DNA from: Macrosoma leucophasiata
Taxonomy: Eukaryota > Arthropoda > Insecta > Lepidoptera > Hedylidae
NCBI GenBank assembly: GCA_036365455.1
Contig: JAWQUS010000023.1
Location: forward strand, 9,052,001-9,116,000
Direction of reading: 5' to 3'
DNA length: 64,000 bases
In this document: one piece after another, positions 11,128 to 22,619 of the stretch
Position numbering within the stretch: the first letter of the stretch is position 1
Layout of the letters: every line of letters begins with the position of its first letter
The notes under the pieces: generated by a model
What the model was told of the DNA's origin: nothing
What the model saw: only the letters and a program-made list of their open reading frames with translations
Databases searched by the model: none
Made by a program: the position numbers and the translations under genes

Positions 11128-12636
11128 TTAATTTTCATCTGACTCATCAGAAAAACATTCATCCCCACTACTGGCATCACTCTCCTCATCTTCATCAGTA
11201 TCTTCTTCATTCTGATCTTCCGTGGTATCTAAATCTGTAATAATATGAAAAAATTAATTAATGTCGCCGAAAAATTAAAAACCAAATTTCAATAATATTA
11301 ATAGGGTACCTTGCAATTGAGAAGATAATTCTTCAAAGGATGGGCTTTGAGGACCATCAAACCAATAATACTCGTATTTACCATCAATTATTGTCCATCC
11401 ATAATTTTCAGGTACTTTATCTGTGGGGCACCGCATGTGTGCATTACACCATACATTGCTGATGAATACCGTTCTTTTAATTTGTTGCAACAATTCTTGT
11501 TTTGTTGGTGGCAAACTGGAAGGATCATATCCTATAATATTTTTTTTTAATACTTTTTCACTTCCACTTTTTGATCTATAGCCTTTTTCAAATAGTTCAT
11601 ACCGTCCTCTGTTGATATCATTTTTGGTTTTTAATGAGTACACTCTACATACATACTCTTCAATAATTCGAACTATTTCATTTGACGTTGTTAATACTGT
11701 ATGATCACTTCGTAGGAGTTGAATAAAAGCCTCTTGAAAATTTTTATTTTTCTTAAAAATACTGAAAGGTCTTTTTTTTCCTTTACGGAAAAAAGCGGGA
11801 TTGTAATCATTTCCTGTAAAAATATGGCATATAGCAAATGAACACGATAATTGATCTCCAAGCTTGGCATAAATTTCATTTATGTTCAGGTACATTTTTT
11901 TTTTATTTGTGCTTAAATTAATTATTACTTGTATTTTATCTTTTAAATACTTGAAATTAGCCAACATTATTATTGGTATATCAGAATCTGTACAATGTAT
12001 CTGCACACGATAGTTACGATTAAATTGACAAACATGGTACACAATTTTGGTGTCAGCTTCTTCATGATAACAAGAAAGATTATAATCAATAATTCTTGTT
12101 ATTTTATTATCACTAGACACCTCATAAGTGTAACATTGATCATAATTAAGTTTAACAGTCTTCCTTTCAATCAAGGTAAAAAAATCATCTCTTGTCCAAT
12201 CTTCAATTAAAAATTCGACAAATTTTTCTTTAAAGTTGCTACTCCTCAATAATTTGCAGAAATCCGCAGGACAATTATTGTCTCTACGTATGACGTCATA
12301 CTGTGTATCCTCTTCACCTCTCAGATCATGTTCAAAATCTTTGATACTGGGTTTTTTGTACTTGTCAAATATAATATGTACTTCTTTTTTATTATATGTA
12401 AGTATTTTTAATATATGTTCCGAGATTTTACCATATCTGTTTGGAACGTTTTTCAGCGTATGTAATAAATAAAATCCATCAATTAAGTGAATGTCTGCTT
12501 CTGGAGGATTTTCAATTTCGGTTTGATATTCTAGTAATTCATTAATAATCACAGATTTAGGGGTCTTGCGACTCGTCCCACCGCTAGTCGGCTTCAGCAT
12601 GGAGTAACTAAACACAGTACGCAGCATCGCGCGCAT
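11128..12636 (-). CDS. FEN1/XPG-like PIN nuclease, two exons, acidic C-terminus
   Basis: The predicted coding sequence is exon 1 at 12,636-11,310 and exon 2 at 11,234-11,128, giving 477 residues from the first in-frame ATG. The open frame extends upstream to 12,729 without an ATG. Conserved acidic motifs (numbered from that ATG) are LIDGF (D53), IIFDKYKKPSIKDFE (D91), HEEADTK (E192, E193, D195), TDSD (D217, D219) and FTGNDYNPAF (D287) followed by FRKGKKRPF. The order matches the FEN1/XPG fold, where the last block corresponds to the LLGCDY / helix-hairpin-helix region. The C-terminal WTIIDGKYEYYWFDGP segment is typical of a large family of uncharacterised metazoan proteins with the same core. 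An AG|GT donor at 11,310/11,309 and a TTACAG acceptor ending at 11,235 define a 75-nt intron. Splicing replaces a short hydrophobic read-through with a tail rich in D, E and S. AATAAA signals follow on the minus strand at 11,077-11,082 and 11,058-11,063. All acidic residues expected for metal binding appear present. Function in transposition is inferred from location only. Confidence 0.85.
11235..11309 (-). other. Predicted 75-nt intron of the nuclease gene
   Basis: The donor GTACCC at 11,309 and the acceptor TATTATTACAG ending at 11,235 join codon fragments G and AT to give an aspartate. The exon 2 frame then stays open for 34 more codons to TAA at 11,130-11,128. Without splicing the frame ends after 10 more residues. 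Confidence 0.8.
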
Positions 12637-12745
12637 GCGTACTAATATAACTAAACTCCAATAGAAAAATGTACAGAATGAATAGATTTTTATTGTTATG
12701 AATTTCAAATTCCATTGGAGGATCAGCAAAATATACCATGCAATT

Positions 12746-13140
12746 TGTAGGACAATGTGGGCGTTAAATTATATAATTATTAACTAACCAACCAAAAAAA
12801 AATCAGCTGGTTAGTAATAATTTTTCATGACCTCGTTAATAGTACATGTTGCAAAGGTGGGACCTCGTTGATCAAACCTAGCATTTTGTAGGACAAATAT
12901 TTTTTCGGCTAATTTAGATTATTATTATAAGAATTATAAATAAAAAAACCAGTTAGTAATGAATTTTTGATAACCACTAAATCAACAAGTTATGTCCTCA
13001 TTACCCCTGTTAGCTACCACAATCGAGCCTTTTCGTAAAAGAAATTCTTGGGCGTCTCATTGAAAAGAAGCTACTCACGAAGTTTCAACTTGATACTAAT
13101 TATTTTTACATCTAGTATTTGTACTACAACCTAAGAGTGT
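12746..13140 (+). repeat. Internal third copy of the TIR sequence
   Basis: Sequence from TGTAGGACAATGTGGGCG at 12,746 repeats that at 13,168, offset 422 bp, in direct orientation to the right TIR. Identity is high to about 13,020 and then decays, with remnants such as TTGGGCGTCTC at about 13,049. The nuclease gene starts immediately beside it, so it may supply the promoter. Confidence 0.85.
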
Positions 13141-13141
13141 C

Positions 13142-13554
13142 GGACTAGAAAAACGTTCCACGTAATGTGTAGGACAATGTGGGCGTTAAATTATATAATT
13201 ATTAACTAACCAACAAAAAAAAAATCAGCTGGTTAGTAATAATTTTTCATGACCTCGTAAATAGTACATGTTGCAAAAATGGGACCTCGTTGATCAAACC
13301 TAGCATTTTGTAGGACAAATATTTTTTCAGCTAATTTAGATTATTATTATAAGAATTATAAATAAAAAAACCAGTTAGTAATGAATTTTTGATAACCACT
13401 AAATCAACAAATTATGTCCTCATTACCCCTGTTAGCTACCACTTACGAAATTTTTGTACTAGCTAATGTTGGGCGTCTCGTCAAAATGAAGCTACTGACG
13501 AAAAATTTGCTTGTTAGTAATCACTTACGAAAAAGGGCGAGGGATCCCGGTCTA
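13142..13554 (-). repeat. Right terminal inverted repeat
   Basis: It is the reverse complement of 10,447-10,859. The terminal 12 bp, GGGATCCCGGTC plus TA, form part of a short local palindrome at the tip (GGGATCCC). Confidence 0.9.
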
Positions 13555-13557
13555 GAA

Positions 13558-14225
13558 CTATCAACAAACATGATAAGAAATTGTGAAGTCTCTAAATCTT
13601 CTGTTGGCTCTGACTGAGACATTCAGCCACTAAAGACGACGAAAGAAGCATAAAAATGGAAATAGAATCACAAGTTCTCAAGATGATAGCTACGATGACA
13701 GTTGTCGAAATGAAGTTTGTAATATAAAACTCGATTGAATATAATTTTATCGATAAGAATTTGAAAAACGTTCACAATACCATTGTAAAACGTCCAATAC
13801 GTTATCATGGTGTAGCGTTACATTAATGAAATTGTATCTCTATAACATTCATGAATAAGATTTAAATTCAAACTTTTCAAGATACAAACTTTGATGGGAA
13901 GATCTCTAATGATCACTAAAAATGGAAATACGTTGCAATCGACCTTATTTATTGATTCGTAAATATTCGAAACTTCTTCACGTAGGCTAGGCGGATGACC
14001 AGACAAACTGGTCTATGAAAATGATCAATCTTTAGATAAACATGCTAACATTATGATTTTTCATAATTTAATTATAGATCAAATGTATGCCTTTATATTA
14101 ATTTAAATTGACAATTTATTCGTTTATTAGGATTGACGGTAATATGACGGTTTTTAAAATAATTTGTAAAATTCTTATAAGTAGTAATATTATTATGCAC
14201 GTGAACAACAGAAACGGTTATATAT
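13558..14225. other. Unassigned AT-rich sequence
   Basis: No gene or repeat recognised. Confidence 0.4.
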
Positions 14226-14228
14226 AAT

Positions 14229-14291
14229 GTTAGTCATCACTTAACATTCATGTGAACTGCATGAGTGTTTGCTACCGTCGTTACATAAAAA
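14229..14291 (+). mobile_element. SINE family A 3' fragment
   Basis: GTCATCACTTAACATTCATG, then GAACTGCATG and the TTACATAAAAA tail. Confidence 0.65.
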
Positions 14292-14825
14292 TTATATATA
14301 ATATATCTTCATTATGAAAACACTGTAACAAAGGTTAAAAAATGGTCCAAAATTCGAATAGCGCCTAAATTTCGACAACTGAGCGAACACTGTAGCAATT
14401 AACACCTAAAAGCTAGCTAGACTTAAAAGAAAGCGTCCTACAGAAAAACATGTTCTTGAAATCCAAGCCAATTTTCCTGTTGCACAACTACCTAATGAGT
14501 GTCGTAAATATGAACCTAAACAAACATTAACTTTCACACTTCTTGGTCGCCGATTTAATTTAGCGGAATAACTACAGACGCAATCAAATCTTTTTTAAGA
14601 AGCAAACAGGTCTAACAAGAATTGCAATTCTCTCTGATGATAAACGATTACTACAGGCACGCGTTCAATGTGTCGGTGAACATTCGTCGGTACAAGATAA
14701 AAAGCAAATATTGATACGAGCTATATTTCCAGTCATCGAACCACATGCAAATTGAGATTTGCACAGATTTACAGTGTTGCATGATTTTGTGTAAAAATAT
14801 ATTGTGTTATAGATACCGTGTACAG

Positions 14826-14945
14826 GTAAGGGTAAATTTCACAGACCACACTTCGACTTTTACTTTCAACAAAGTTTGCTCAGAACTGTCAGTAAAGTAT
14901 GAGTTTTGACAGTTCAAAGCGTACTTTGCTGAATGTAATGAAGTG
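14826..14945. mobile_element. Degenerate MITE family M1
   Basis: The left arm GGGTAAATTTCACAGACCAC and internal AGAACTGTCAGTAAAGTATG match family M1; the right arm is eroded after GCGTACTTTGCTG. Confidence 0.65.
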
Positions 14946-15004
14946 AACCGAGACCCTCGTCGTATACGTTAAATTAATGTGTTAGCGAAGCATATTATTA
15001 AACT

Positions 15005-15150
15005 GTATATAAACAAAAATGAATCGCTGTGTGAATGTGTTGCTAAGCGTAAAGCTCTAGAACGGCTGAACCGATTTTGCTGATTTCTTGCATAGCGTAT
15101 TTGCTGAAGTTTGTAAAAGGTACTTATGGAGAGAAAAATTGTAAAAAAGG
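15005..15150 (+). repeat. Fragment of Helitron-like repeat
   Basis: AGCTCTAGAACGGCTGAACC followed by GATTTTGCTGATTTC resembles the 5' part of the repeat at 50,204-50,435. No borders are preserved. Confidence 0.45.
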
Positions 15151-15661
15151 TGGAAATTAACTTTTAAATAGATTGTCTTTTATCATACTAACTACTCTAT
15201 CAAACATTTGACGACAATCAAAACGACAACGTTTTCATCAAATTAGTTAAGTACTATTCAAGTATTTCAATATTATTTATTTCTATAAGAATGCGACAAT
15301 CTATAATAACTTTAGACAGAACAAAATCTGTCGGGGCAGCTATTAATATAAAAACAATCTATGTTACTTTGTGGACAGAAAAAGAAACACAATGACATGT
15401 TCTTTAAGGTTCAGTTCAGTTTTTAATGCTCTACAACATGTAACGGGAATAATGCACACTCTTAAACACCTCGATTAGAAAATCGAGTTATAATCATAAT
15501 ACATAAACTAAAATAGCATGTATAAGTATTTAATATTTTTTTATTTAAGAAACAAGTTGTCCTCAATTTGTACGAACAGTATGCACACCCTATGCATACT
15601 TACCCTACCTCTACTTACGACCGCACATAAAACACAAACCAACTCACACACGTACACTTTT

Positions 15662-16141
15662 TTTTGGGGAGAGGGGTGGGTTATGTGGGACTCCGGGAAA
15701 GGACATCCGTCTACCCACTAAAAACCCCTGGGTGTTCCGACTCGTCCGCCATCAGTGGCGGGGTCACGGGAACGCTATCGCACACATCCGCGAGCCCACC
15801 GGCGGCTGCTCGCTGTCGAGCCCTCCTCGGAGCCTTTCGGCTCCAACCACTACTAGTGGCGGAACACCTGCACGCCAGCCAGCCCGGGACCTCTCCAGTC
15901 GGGCTATGAACTTCCCCTAGTCCGTCGCCCGAAGGTCCCTGCCCCGACCACTCACAACACCAGGCGTCCCAAGACGCCCGGGTGGAGGGGTCCAGGGGCA
16001 CACAGTTCGGCCCTGGGGGAGCGTCGAAGAAATTTTGGTTCCCACGTCCACCCCCCCCACGGCCCCACCACGTCCCTATCGAGCGGCGGGACCACTGCTA
16101 GGCGGCTGGGGATAGGGTGCAGGGCCAATGACATACCCATA
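15662..16141. repeat. GC-rich dispersed repeat D, copy 1
   Basis: This sharply GC-rich block in an AT-rich window starts GGGGAGAGGGGTGGGTTATG and is closely related to 44,412-45,020. On the minus strand a frame open over 15,711-16,001 shares PLDPSTRASW and MADESE with the frame in the other copy. The class is unknown; it could be part of a non-LTR element. A T8 run precedes it. Confidence 0.7.
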
Positions 16142-16678
16142 CACCTTGTATTGACTATTCACTAAATGGGTGACCATAATTTCTTTAATTGTAATTAATT
16201 TTGGGATCAAATTTTACCTACATTAAAAATGCCTAAAATCGATTCGGTTATCGATTCTGAACAAACTAGATTCGGGTTGTACATTCAATCCTGTTACACG
16301 TTGTATATATGCTACTCGTAAACCATACATTAGGTATGCGGTATAAGTTAATTTTGGATCGAAAAAGCTTTAAAGATACGGCGTTGGAGAAATTGGAATA
16401 ATAAATAAATGGATCGAGTTGGAAAAACACTTTAAGAGTGACGAAATGGCCAGATGAAAGTGGAAACAGACAGTGAATAAATAAATAACAATATCACGCA
16501 ATAGTTCCAACCATTTCTAGTTTGTAAATATTTACTTGAAATTGACTCGGTAATGTGTATCTAGTGGTAGCCGACCACTAATTATTCGACAATTATTGGA
16601 TTTTTCTTTCATTAGAATAAATCGAAGTTAGGTAATATAATCTGTATGTCAATAAGCTCGTAGCTTACTCCTCAACTT

Positions 16679-16831
16679 ACTGGTGGTAGAGTTCCAGTGG
16701 CGGAGTTTGCGGGCGTATTCACCACCGCATTATCTAATCGACTTGGTGCTAAATTGTAGTGTCCAGCGCTATCGTACTCCGGTTAGGTGATAATGTAATT
16801 TTTTTCTGTAATTTCTAGCAATGCATAATAA
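16679..16831 (+). mobile_element. SINE family A, 5' half
   Basis: It starts ACTGGTGGTAGAGTTCC and runs through ACTCCGGTTAGGTGATAATG; the 3' half and tail are lost. Confidence 0.75.
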
Positions 16832-16914
16832 CTTGTTTATAGGCGGACAGTATTCACTTACTTGTTATATGTTGTGTTTGTGTTATTATTCCAATGTAAA
16901 CTACCGTATCCTAC

Positions 16915-16985
16915 AAGAAATAATGCACATCGACCTCAGGAAGAGACGTCGGCTTATTTCCGATCTGTAGAGCGTCATCTCTACA
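16915..16985. mobile_element. MITE family M4 fragment
   Basis: AATGCACATCGACCTCAGGA, then CGTCGGCTTATTTC and AGAGCGTCATCTCT, match one arm of 4402-4636. Confidence 0.5.
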
Positions 16986-17597
16986 TTACTACAAAAACTT
17001 ATGGTTAGCTCTAACGATTTTGCGTACCCATAATTACAAGTCTCCTTTAATGATTACTACCCTAAAATTAGCACGCTTCAGATTTTTTTTTCTAGTTAAT
17101 TTTATTTACGAAATTATATCTGTATGAATATTGATTTAAGATATGTGTGTATAGATGTAAAATATATCTAGCTCTAGAAATATGTTAATGATTTCCGACA
17201 ACAGATTACGTAGCAATGAATTCAATAAAAAAAGCATCCAAGTTCGAGTTCGGCGCACGTCTTCACGATGCCGTACAATTCAGGAATTGTCTGCTTATGT
17301 TAATATATTATTATTTCTTGTAATCTACAGGTGAATAACTAAACTCTATATTTTTCAAAATTTAGTACACCTGTAGTATTTATATCTACAACCAGTAGTA
17401 GGTACCTAACTCCGAAACTACTGGACCCAAAATAATTTGTCAAATATCATTATCTTGAATAACTTCAAAACCATTTATGACAAAGATAAAAAATATATAG
17501 GTTAAACTGTTCCTATATTTTCAAATTTTAGTACACCTGTAGTATCTATCTATATCTACAACCAGTAGAAGGTACCTAACTCTACCTAACTTTACCT

Positions 17598-17848
17598 TAA
17601 ATTACCACCTGACCGGAACACGATAGCGCTGAACACTACTGCACTTAGTAATTAACCCGGAGTTGTTAACAGGTTTGTCACCTGCTATGCTATACATGGG
17701 CCAAAACGTAACCGGCGAATCGTGGGCGTTTGCATGTATGCTTGAATGCATGCACGCAACTGCCTCTGTCTTCCCCTTCGGGGCTTACAGGTAATGCGGT
17801 GGTGTCTTCGCCCTCGAGCTTCGTCACTGGAGCTCTACTACCAGTGAA
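17598..17848 (-). mobile_element. SINE family A interrupted by family B piece
   Basis: Family A sequence at 17,598-17,645 and 17,789-17,848 (minus sense) flanks a 3' part of family B at about 17,657-17,788 (CAAAACGTAACCGGCGAATC, CCCCTTCGGGGCTTACAG). The arrangement suggests insertion of B into A, though only part of each remains. Confidence 0.65.
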
Positions 17849-19629
17849 ATCACACAGATTTACCGAATATCAATTGAATTTCATCTTTTATTATGTCAAT
17901 TTTAGGTACGCAACCCTACAAACTACAAGAATCCATACTAAAAAATAACTGAAGAAAGTAGGAAGTTATTAATATACCATAACGTACCTTTATACGTAAT
18001 ACATGACCGCCTCTAATGTTTTTAAGGTTGTAAAAAATTACACACATCACTGACTTACACCATAATTATGTTCCACCGTATTTGATTAATGGAAAACTGT
18101 TGTTACGTACATATGTTGTTAATAATGAACTTATGTTAATTATTCTAAATATCACTAAAAATAATGAGTTATTAAACTATGATTGGTGGGCTACTGGGTT
18201 AGCTATTAATATGATATTAAATGAAAACATACTTTTACATGCTGTATTTTATATTGGAAATTACTATGAAATTGATTTCGTTTGATGTTTAGGGACTTGT
18301 CTCATTCAATAATGATTAAAAGTATTATTGAAGAGAAAACTTCTTGTGGTTTAAGACAGAGTAAAGGCAAGTGAGGCAAGGGCTCATTGGCAGCGCGACG
18401 CAGTATTGCGCAATTAAGGCTGTCTGTCCATTGACGCGGTGCGAGACCGATATTACGGTATTCCTACGAGTATTAAATTGTCAGTTTTGCTGTATGGTGC
18501 CGACGGAAATTTTGACTCATAGGTTTAAATTCTACTGCGATGATCTTTCATGTTGTAGGTCCTATAATGGCTAAGAAATCGGTAGGTTTTGCTAACTGTC
18601 ATATAAAATGGGTAAATATGTACCTTCGTATTAAATGATTGAAATGCATTTTTCCTCAGCTGCTTACATGTCATGTGTCTTGATTTATCAGAAATATAAT
18701 ATGACTTCCAAATACTAGTCACTATGTCCAAGCTTTCTCAAAACTCATACCGATGCCTGTGAACAACTTGTTTCTATTATGATACGACTGAATTAAAAAA
18801 CAATTAAGCTTATTATATACGAGTGTTCTAATCGATTTTTATGTTTTACCTTTTTTTAATTATAACTTCGTTTATATTACTGACTAATCTCTCATGGTTG
18901 GTGATTGCAATCAAACAAAGAATTGTATTTAAATAATTATTAAGTTTTAATAATACCAATTGGAATATCAATATAAGTTGGCAGATTACAAAAATGCTTC
19001 GTTATCTTCTTCTAGGTTCTTCGAATTGATCAAATCAAATTTGGATCAAATTGGTAGATACATAAAAAGTATAGGTACTCATATAGAAAACTTTACACTA
19101 GAAATTCAATTTAGGAGCACACATGCCACACTTTTCTTTCCATCTGTCCATATGACCGACATATGGCATTCGAATTTTAATCTACGGAATGATACAAGTT
19201 TTCTTCTTTTAACTAGGTAATTAAGTTTTTACACCACATCAATAAATTGTTAATGAGATTGTGATAATTATTGGCCTTGATAGCAAATTTTAACCTCATC
19301 AGTAACATCAGAATTATCTAAGAAATCTCGTGCTTTTATAAACAGTTATTATCGTTTAATATCAACGCAATTCCAAATACACATCCTTAAACTGCAGTTC
19401 AAACTTTAAAATGTTACAAGACAAATTAATGCATGATTAAAAGTGAAACGAATTAAAGTGATACCAATCCTGTTCAATGCTTCAAACATTTATATAACTA
19501 CTAGTACATCTTTATAATTGCGATAACTGGCACGCGGCGTATCTAATTTACGTTTTAATAACGAATTATGATAAAGATGTAATTAATCCTTCAAATTAGC
19601 TAGTCCATCTATTAATTATATAGATAATA
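17849..19629. other. Unassigned AT-rich sequence
   Basis: No convincing gene. Open frames of up to 86 codons around 18.1-19.2 kb have AT-driven composition and no recognisable domain. Confidence 0.4.
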
Positions 19630-19639
19630 ATATTAATAT

Positions 19640-22618
19640 AGATTTGCTGAACCCGTACTTTTCATCATCTGATTCCATTGATAGGGCAATTAAATCCTAA
19701 ACCCTATCGCGCCTTTCTGGTATCCCTACCCCTCGCTTTCCTGAATTTGTCTTTAGTGAAATTACTGACTGTGATGTTAAGAAGAACGTACTGGCTATCG
19801 ATTCGAATGCCGTTGGCGGAGACAGCGTTAGTCTTAACATGATCGTTCCTATACTTGATATCCTGGCTCCTGTACTCACATCCATTTTTGATTATTCCCT
19901 GTCGTCTGGTACATTTCCCTCTGTTTGGAAAGACGCTTATATAATTCCACTAGCTTTTGCCCGCGACTTCGTTCGCGTGGACTTCAGGTTCGTCCCGTCT
20001 AGTCTAGTAATAAGTAAGAAATACGGTAACTAAGCACTGCAGAGCCCTAATTTGTACGTGTAACTCCTAACCAAAAAGAAATCGCTAGTGCCTTGAAAAT
20101 TCGCAAAACGGACACAACCGTCAACGACGTCTGCCCTCACGCGTCTGCCCGTGTTCGTACCCTATATACTGTATAATCTATGCGTGTTCGGGTCGCGCAC
20201 TCAGCGATGAGCCACTTCTTCCCCACCGCACCTACCCCGCTCCCCCCACGCCCCGTTCGCCTGGCGCCGCTGCCGGTATTTATCACCGAAACGGTATTTA
20301 TCGCCGAAATTGCTATGACTCTGCATTTTAAATCTGTGATATCTTCGAAAATATTTATTTAATTTACATGCTGTAAAAAGCCATATTGATCTTTATTAAA
20401 TGCACAATGTATTTAAGATACTTAATTGGATAAGGATTAATACTGTATTGCTTAAAATCGCTTCGTAAATAAGCCATTATTTCTCGTACAAAGTAAAGGA
20501 TAAAAAATGGTTATTGTGGGTTATTCCTAAGAGATAAACATATACCATCACGGACTTTTTTGTAGACCTTTTTAAGTTATACAGTACTGTAGTAAATTGT
20601 TTTGATCTATCTTGTAGGATTCAGTCAGCGTTTGCAATGTAAGCGCAAAAAATGTGTTTTTTCTACGACCTCACGTTAAAAACCTCAAAAATTGTAGCCT
20701 ATGTGTTATTCTGATGTATAAGCTATAGCCTATGTGTTATTCTAATGTATAAGCTATATTGTGGTAAAGTTTCATTCAAATCCATTCAGTAGTTTTTACG
20801 TGAAAGAGTAACAAACATCCATACATCCATACATACAAACTTTCGCCTTTATAATAGTAGTAGGATTACCAAAGAAACCTAACCTCAGTAGCTCAGTAAT
20901 TATTCCATTTATCGTCCTTTATCCATATTACCATTCCTTGCTAAAGTATTTGAACGTCTCATATATCAACAATTTAGCTCCTTTCTCTCCAAAAATGACT
21001 TACTTAATCCCTTCCAATCCGGTTTCCGTCCAGGAGATAGTACGACTACCGCTTTAGTCAAAATTACTGATGACATTCGGCTCGGTATGGATTAGCAACA
21101 GCTCACAGTGTTATCATTATTGGACTTCAGTAATGCCTTTAACACTGTTGACTTTGATATACTACTTGCCACTTTACGTTCCGTTAACATATCTCCAGCA
21201 GCAATTAACTGGTTTCAGAATTATTTAATTGGTCGCCGGCATCGCGTGCAGATTAAGGGCAACTTTTCGACTTGGTGTGATGTTGTAACCGGTGTACCTC
21301 AAGGTGGTGTACTGTCTCCTCTCTTATTTGCAATTTTCATCAACTCTATTAGTCTTCCTCTTACTTCTCTCTACCATCTCTATGCAGACGATCTCCAAAT
21401 ATACTCACAAGCTCGCTTGGATGATCTCCCCAATGCAATATCTACCATTAATGATGATCTGGCTTATATCTCGAGTTGGAGTAGATCAAACGGATTTTTT
21501 TAAATCCTTTTTCAGGATTAATTTTTTATCCTGAAAAGACAGGTCATTATCATTGGAAGGTCAGGTCATTTTCAGGTCATTATCATTGGAAGTAGACGTC
21601 TTCTAAATAGAATAGATTGGGTCAATTTGCCACACGTTACATTTGATGGAATAAATTTACCGTATAAAGAGAATGTTAAAAGTTTGGGTGTCATATTAGA
21701 CAGTAATCTTTCATGGGGGCCTCAGATTTGTGAGGTAAGCAGGAGGGTCTTTGCGACAATAGGTTCTTTGAGGAGGTTACGGAACTTATTACCAATTCCT
21801 ACCAAAATTGCGCTAGCTCATGCTCTTCTTTTTCCAATACTTGATTATGCTGACATAAGCTATCTTGATGTGACCCAGGAGTAACTTAATAAGCTTGAGC
21901 GTCTCCAAAATATTTTCATAAGGTTCATATTTGGTTTACGTAAGTATGATCATATCTCCGAATTTCGTAAAAAGCTCAAGTGGCTCCCAATTAACCATCG
22001 CCGGGATACACACATTCTTTCTCTTCTGTACAATGTGCTATTTAACCCTGCAACTCCACTATACCTGAGGGATCGCTTCAACTTTCTTGATAATAATCAC
22101 TCCCTTTCACTTCGTTCTTCCAATAATCTTTCCCTTAGTACTCCTTTACACTCCTCTCTATTCTATCACAAATCTTTTTCAGTTAAAGCAGTTCAACTTT
22201 GGAATAATTTGCCTGTCGAGATTCGTAAAACTCAATCTATTGCTACCTTCAAGAAACAAGTTAAACATTTTTACCTTAGTCTTTAACTTTCTTAGTTCTA
22301 GTATTTACTTTCAATTTCCATCTTTCCTATCCCTATCTCTCTCATTCCCTTTATTTCTGTTACTCATCAATTGTGTTTTTTTTTTGCATTCCGTGAAACT
22401 TGTTGACGCACATATGACATTATTTGTATATTGTATGTTACACAGTTGTTACATTAAGTATGTACACCCTACCGACTTTTAAATTTGTGATCCTTTATGC
22501 AAGGTTGCCTGGCAGAAATCACTACCTGAGCGATAAGGCCGCCTACTGTACCTGTTTTACTGTCGTCTATTTATGTAAATTGTTTCTGTTTGGTGTACGA
22601 CAAGAAATAAATAATTAA
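19640..22618 (+). pseudogene. Non-LTR retrotransposon RT (CR1/L2-like), broken
   Basis: A 5'-truncated LINE begins in the segment before the RT palm. SVWKDAYIIPL at ~19,915-19,951 is the typical approach to RT block 1. After a Helitron interruption the frame continues through QSGFRPGDSTTTAL at ~21,020. Next come DFSNAFNTVD, GVPQGGVLSPLLF at ~21,291 and the catalytic YADD at 21,381-21,392. A frameshifting 36-bp duplication lies at 21,539-21,595. The thumb and C-terminal region follows, with the family signature SFSVKAVQLWNNLP near 22,185. The frame ends at 22,286, followed by a 330-bp 3' UTR ending AAATAAATAATTAAAAA. In-frame stops and frameshifts show it is dead. The endonuclease domain is absent. 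Confidence 0.85.
19950..20865 (-). mobile_element. Helitron (non-autonomous) inserted in the LINE
   Basis: Minus-strand borders are A|TCCTACTACTATTATAAAGG at 20,865 and GCAAAAGCTAG|T at 19,950. The 3' end carries the CGCG...CGCG hairpin (CGCGAACGAAGTCGCG). Removing 19,950-20,865 joins ATTCCA to TTACCAAAG and restores the LINE frame I-I-P-L-P-K-K-P. It encodes nothing recognisable. Confidence 0.9.
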
Positions 22619-22619
22619 A

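Larger units (their letters stand above)
10447..13554 (-). mobile_element. 3.1-kb TIR element carrying a PIN/XPG-like nuclease gene
   Basis: The element begins TAGACCGGGATCCCTCGCCC and ends with its exact complement. GAA lies immediately outside both ends (10,444-10,446 and 13,555-13,557), a 3-bp target duplication. The inverted repeats run about 413 bp, 10,447-10,859 against 13,142-13,554, with one substitution and one T-run length difference that I could find. A third, more diverged copy of the inner repeat lies at 12,746-13,140 in the same orientation as the right end. The only substantial gene is a spliced minus-strand nuclease; no DDE transposase, helicase or RT frame is visible. From memory of the family literature, Academ transposons have 3-4 bp duplications and can carry an XPG nuclease, so Academ is the leading assignment; a nuclease-only non-autonomous derivative is equally possible. 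Confidence 0.9.

Noticed and set aside
11275..12729. Taking the whole 484-codon frame as the nuclease protein
   Set aside because: It starts with TTG rather than ATG and its last 10 codons lie in a probable intron; the ATG at 12,636 and the spliced end are better supported.
10447..13554. PIF/Harbinger or CACTA assignment for the nuclease element
   Set aside because: The duplication is GAA, not TWA, the tips are TAGACC rather than CACTA/G, and no matching transposase is seen.
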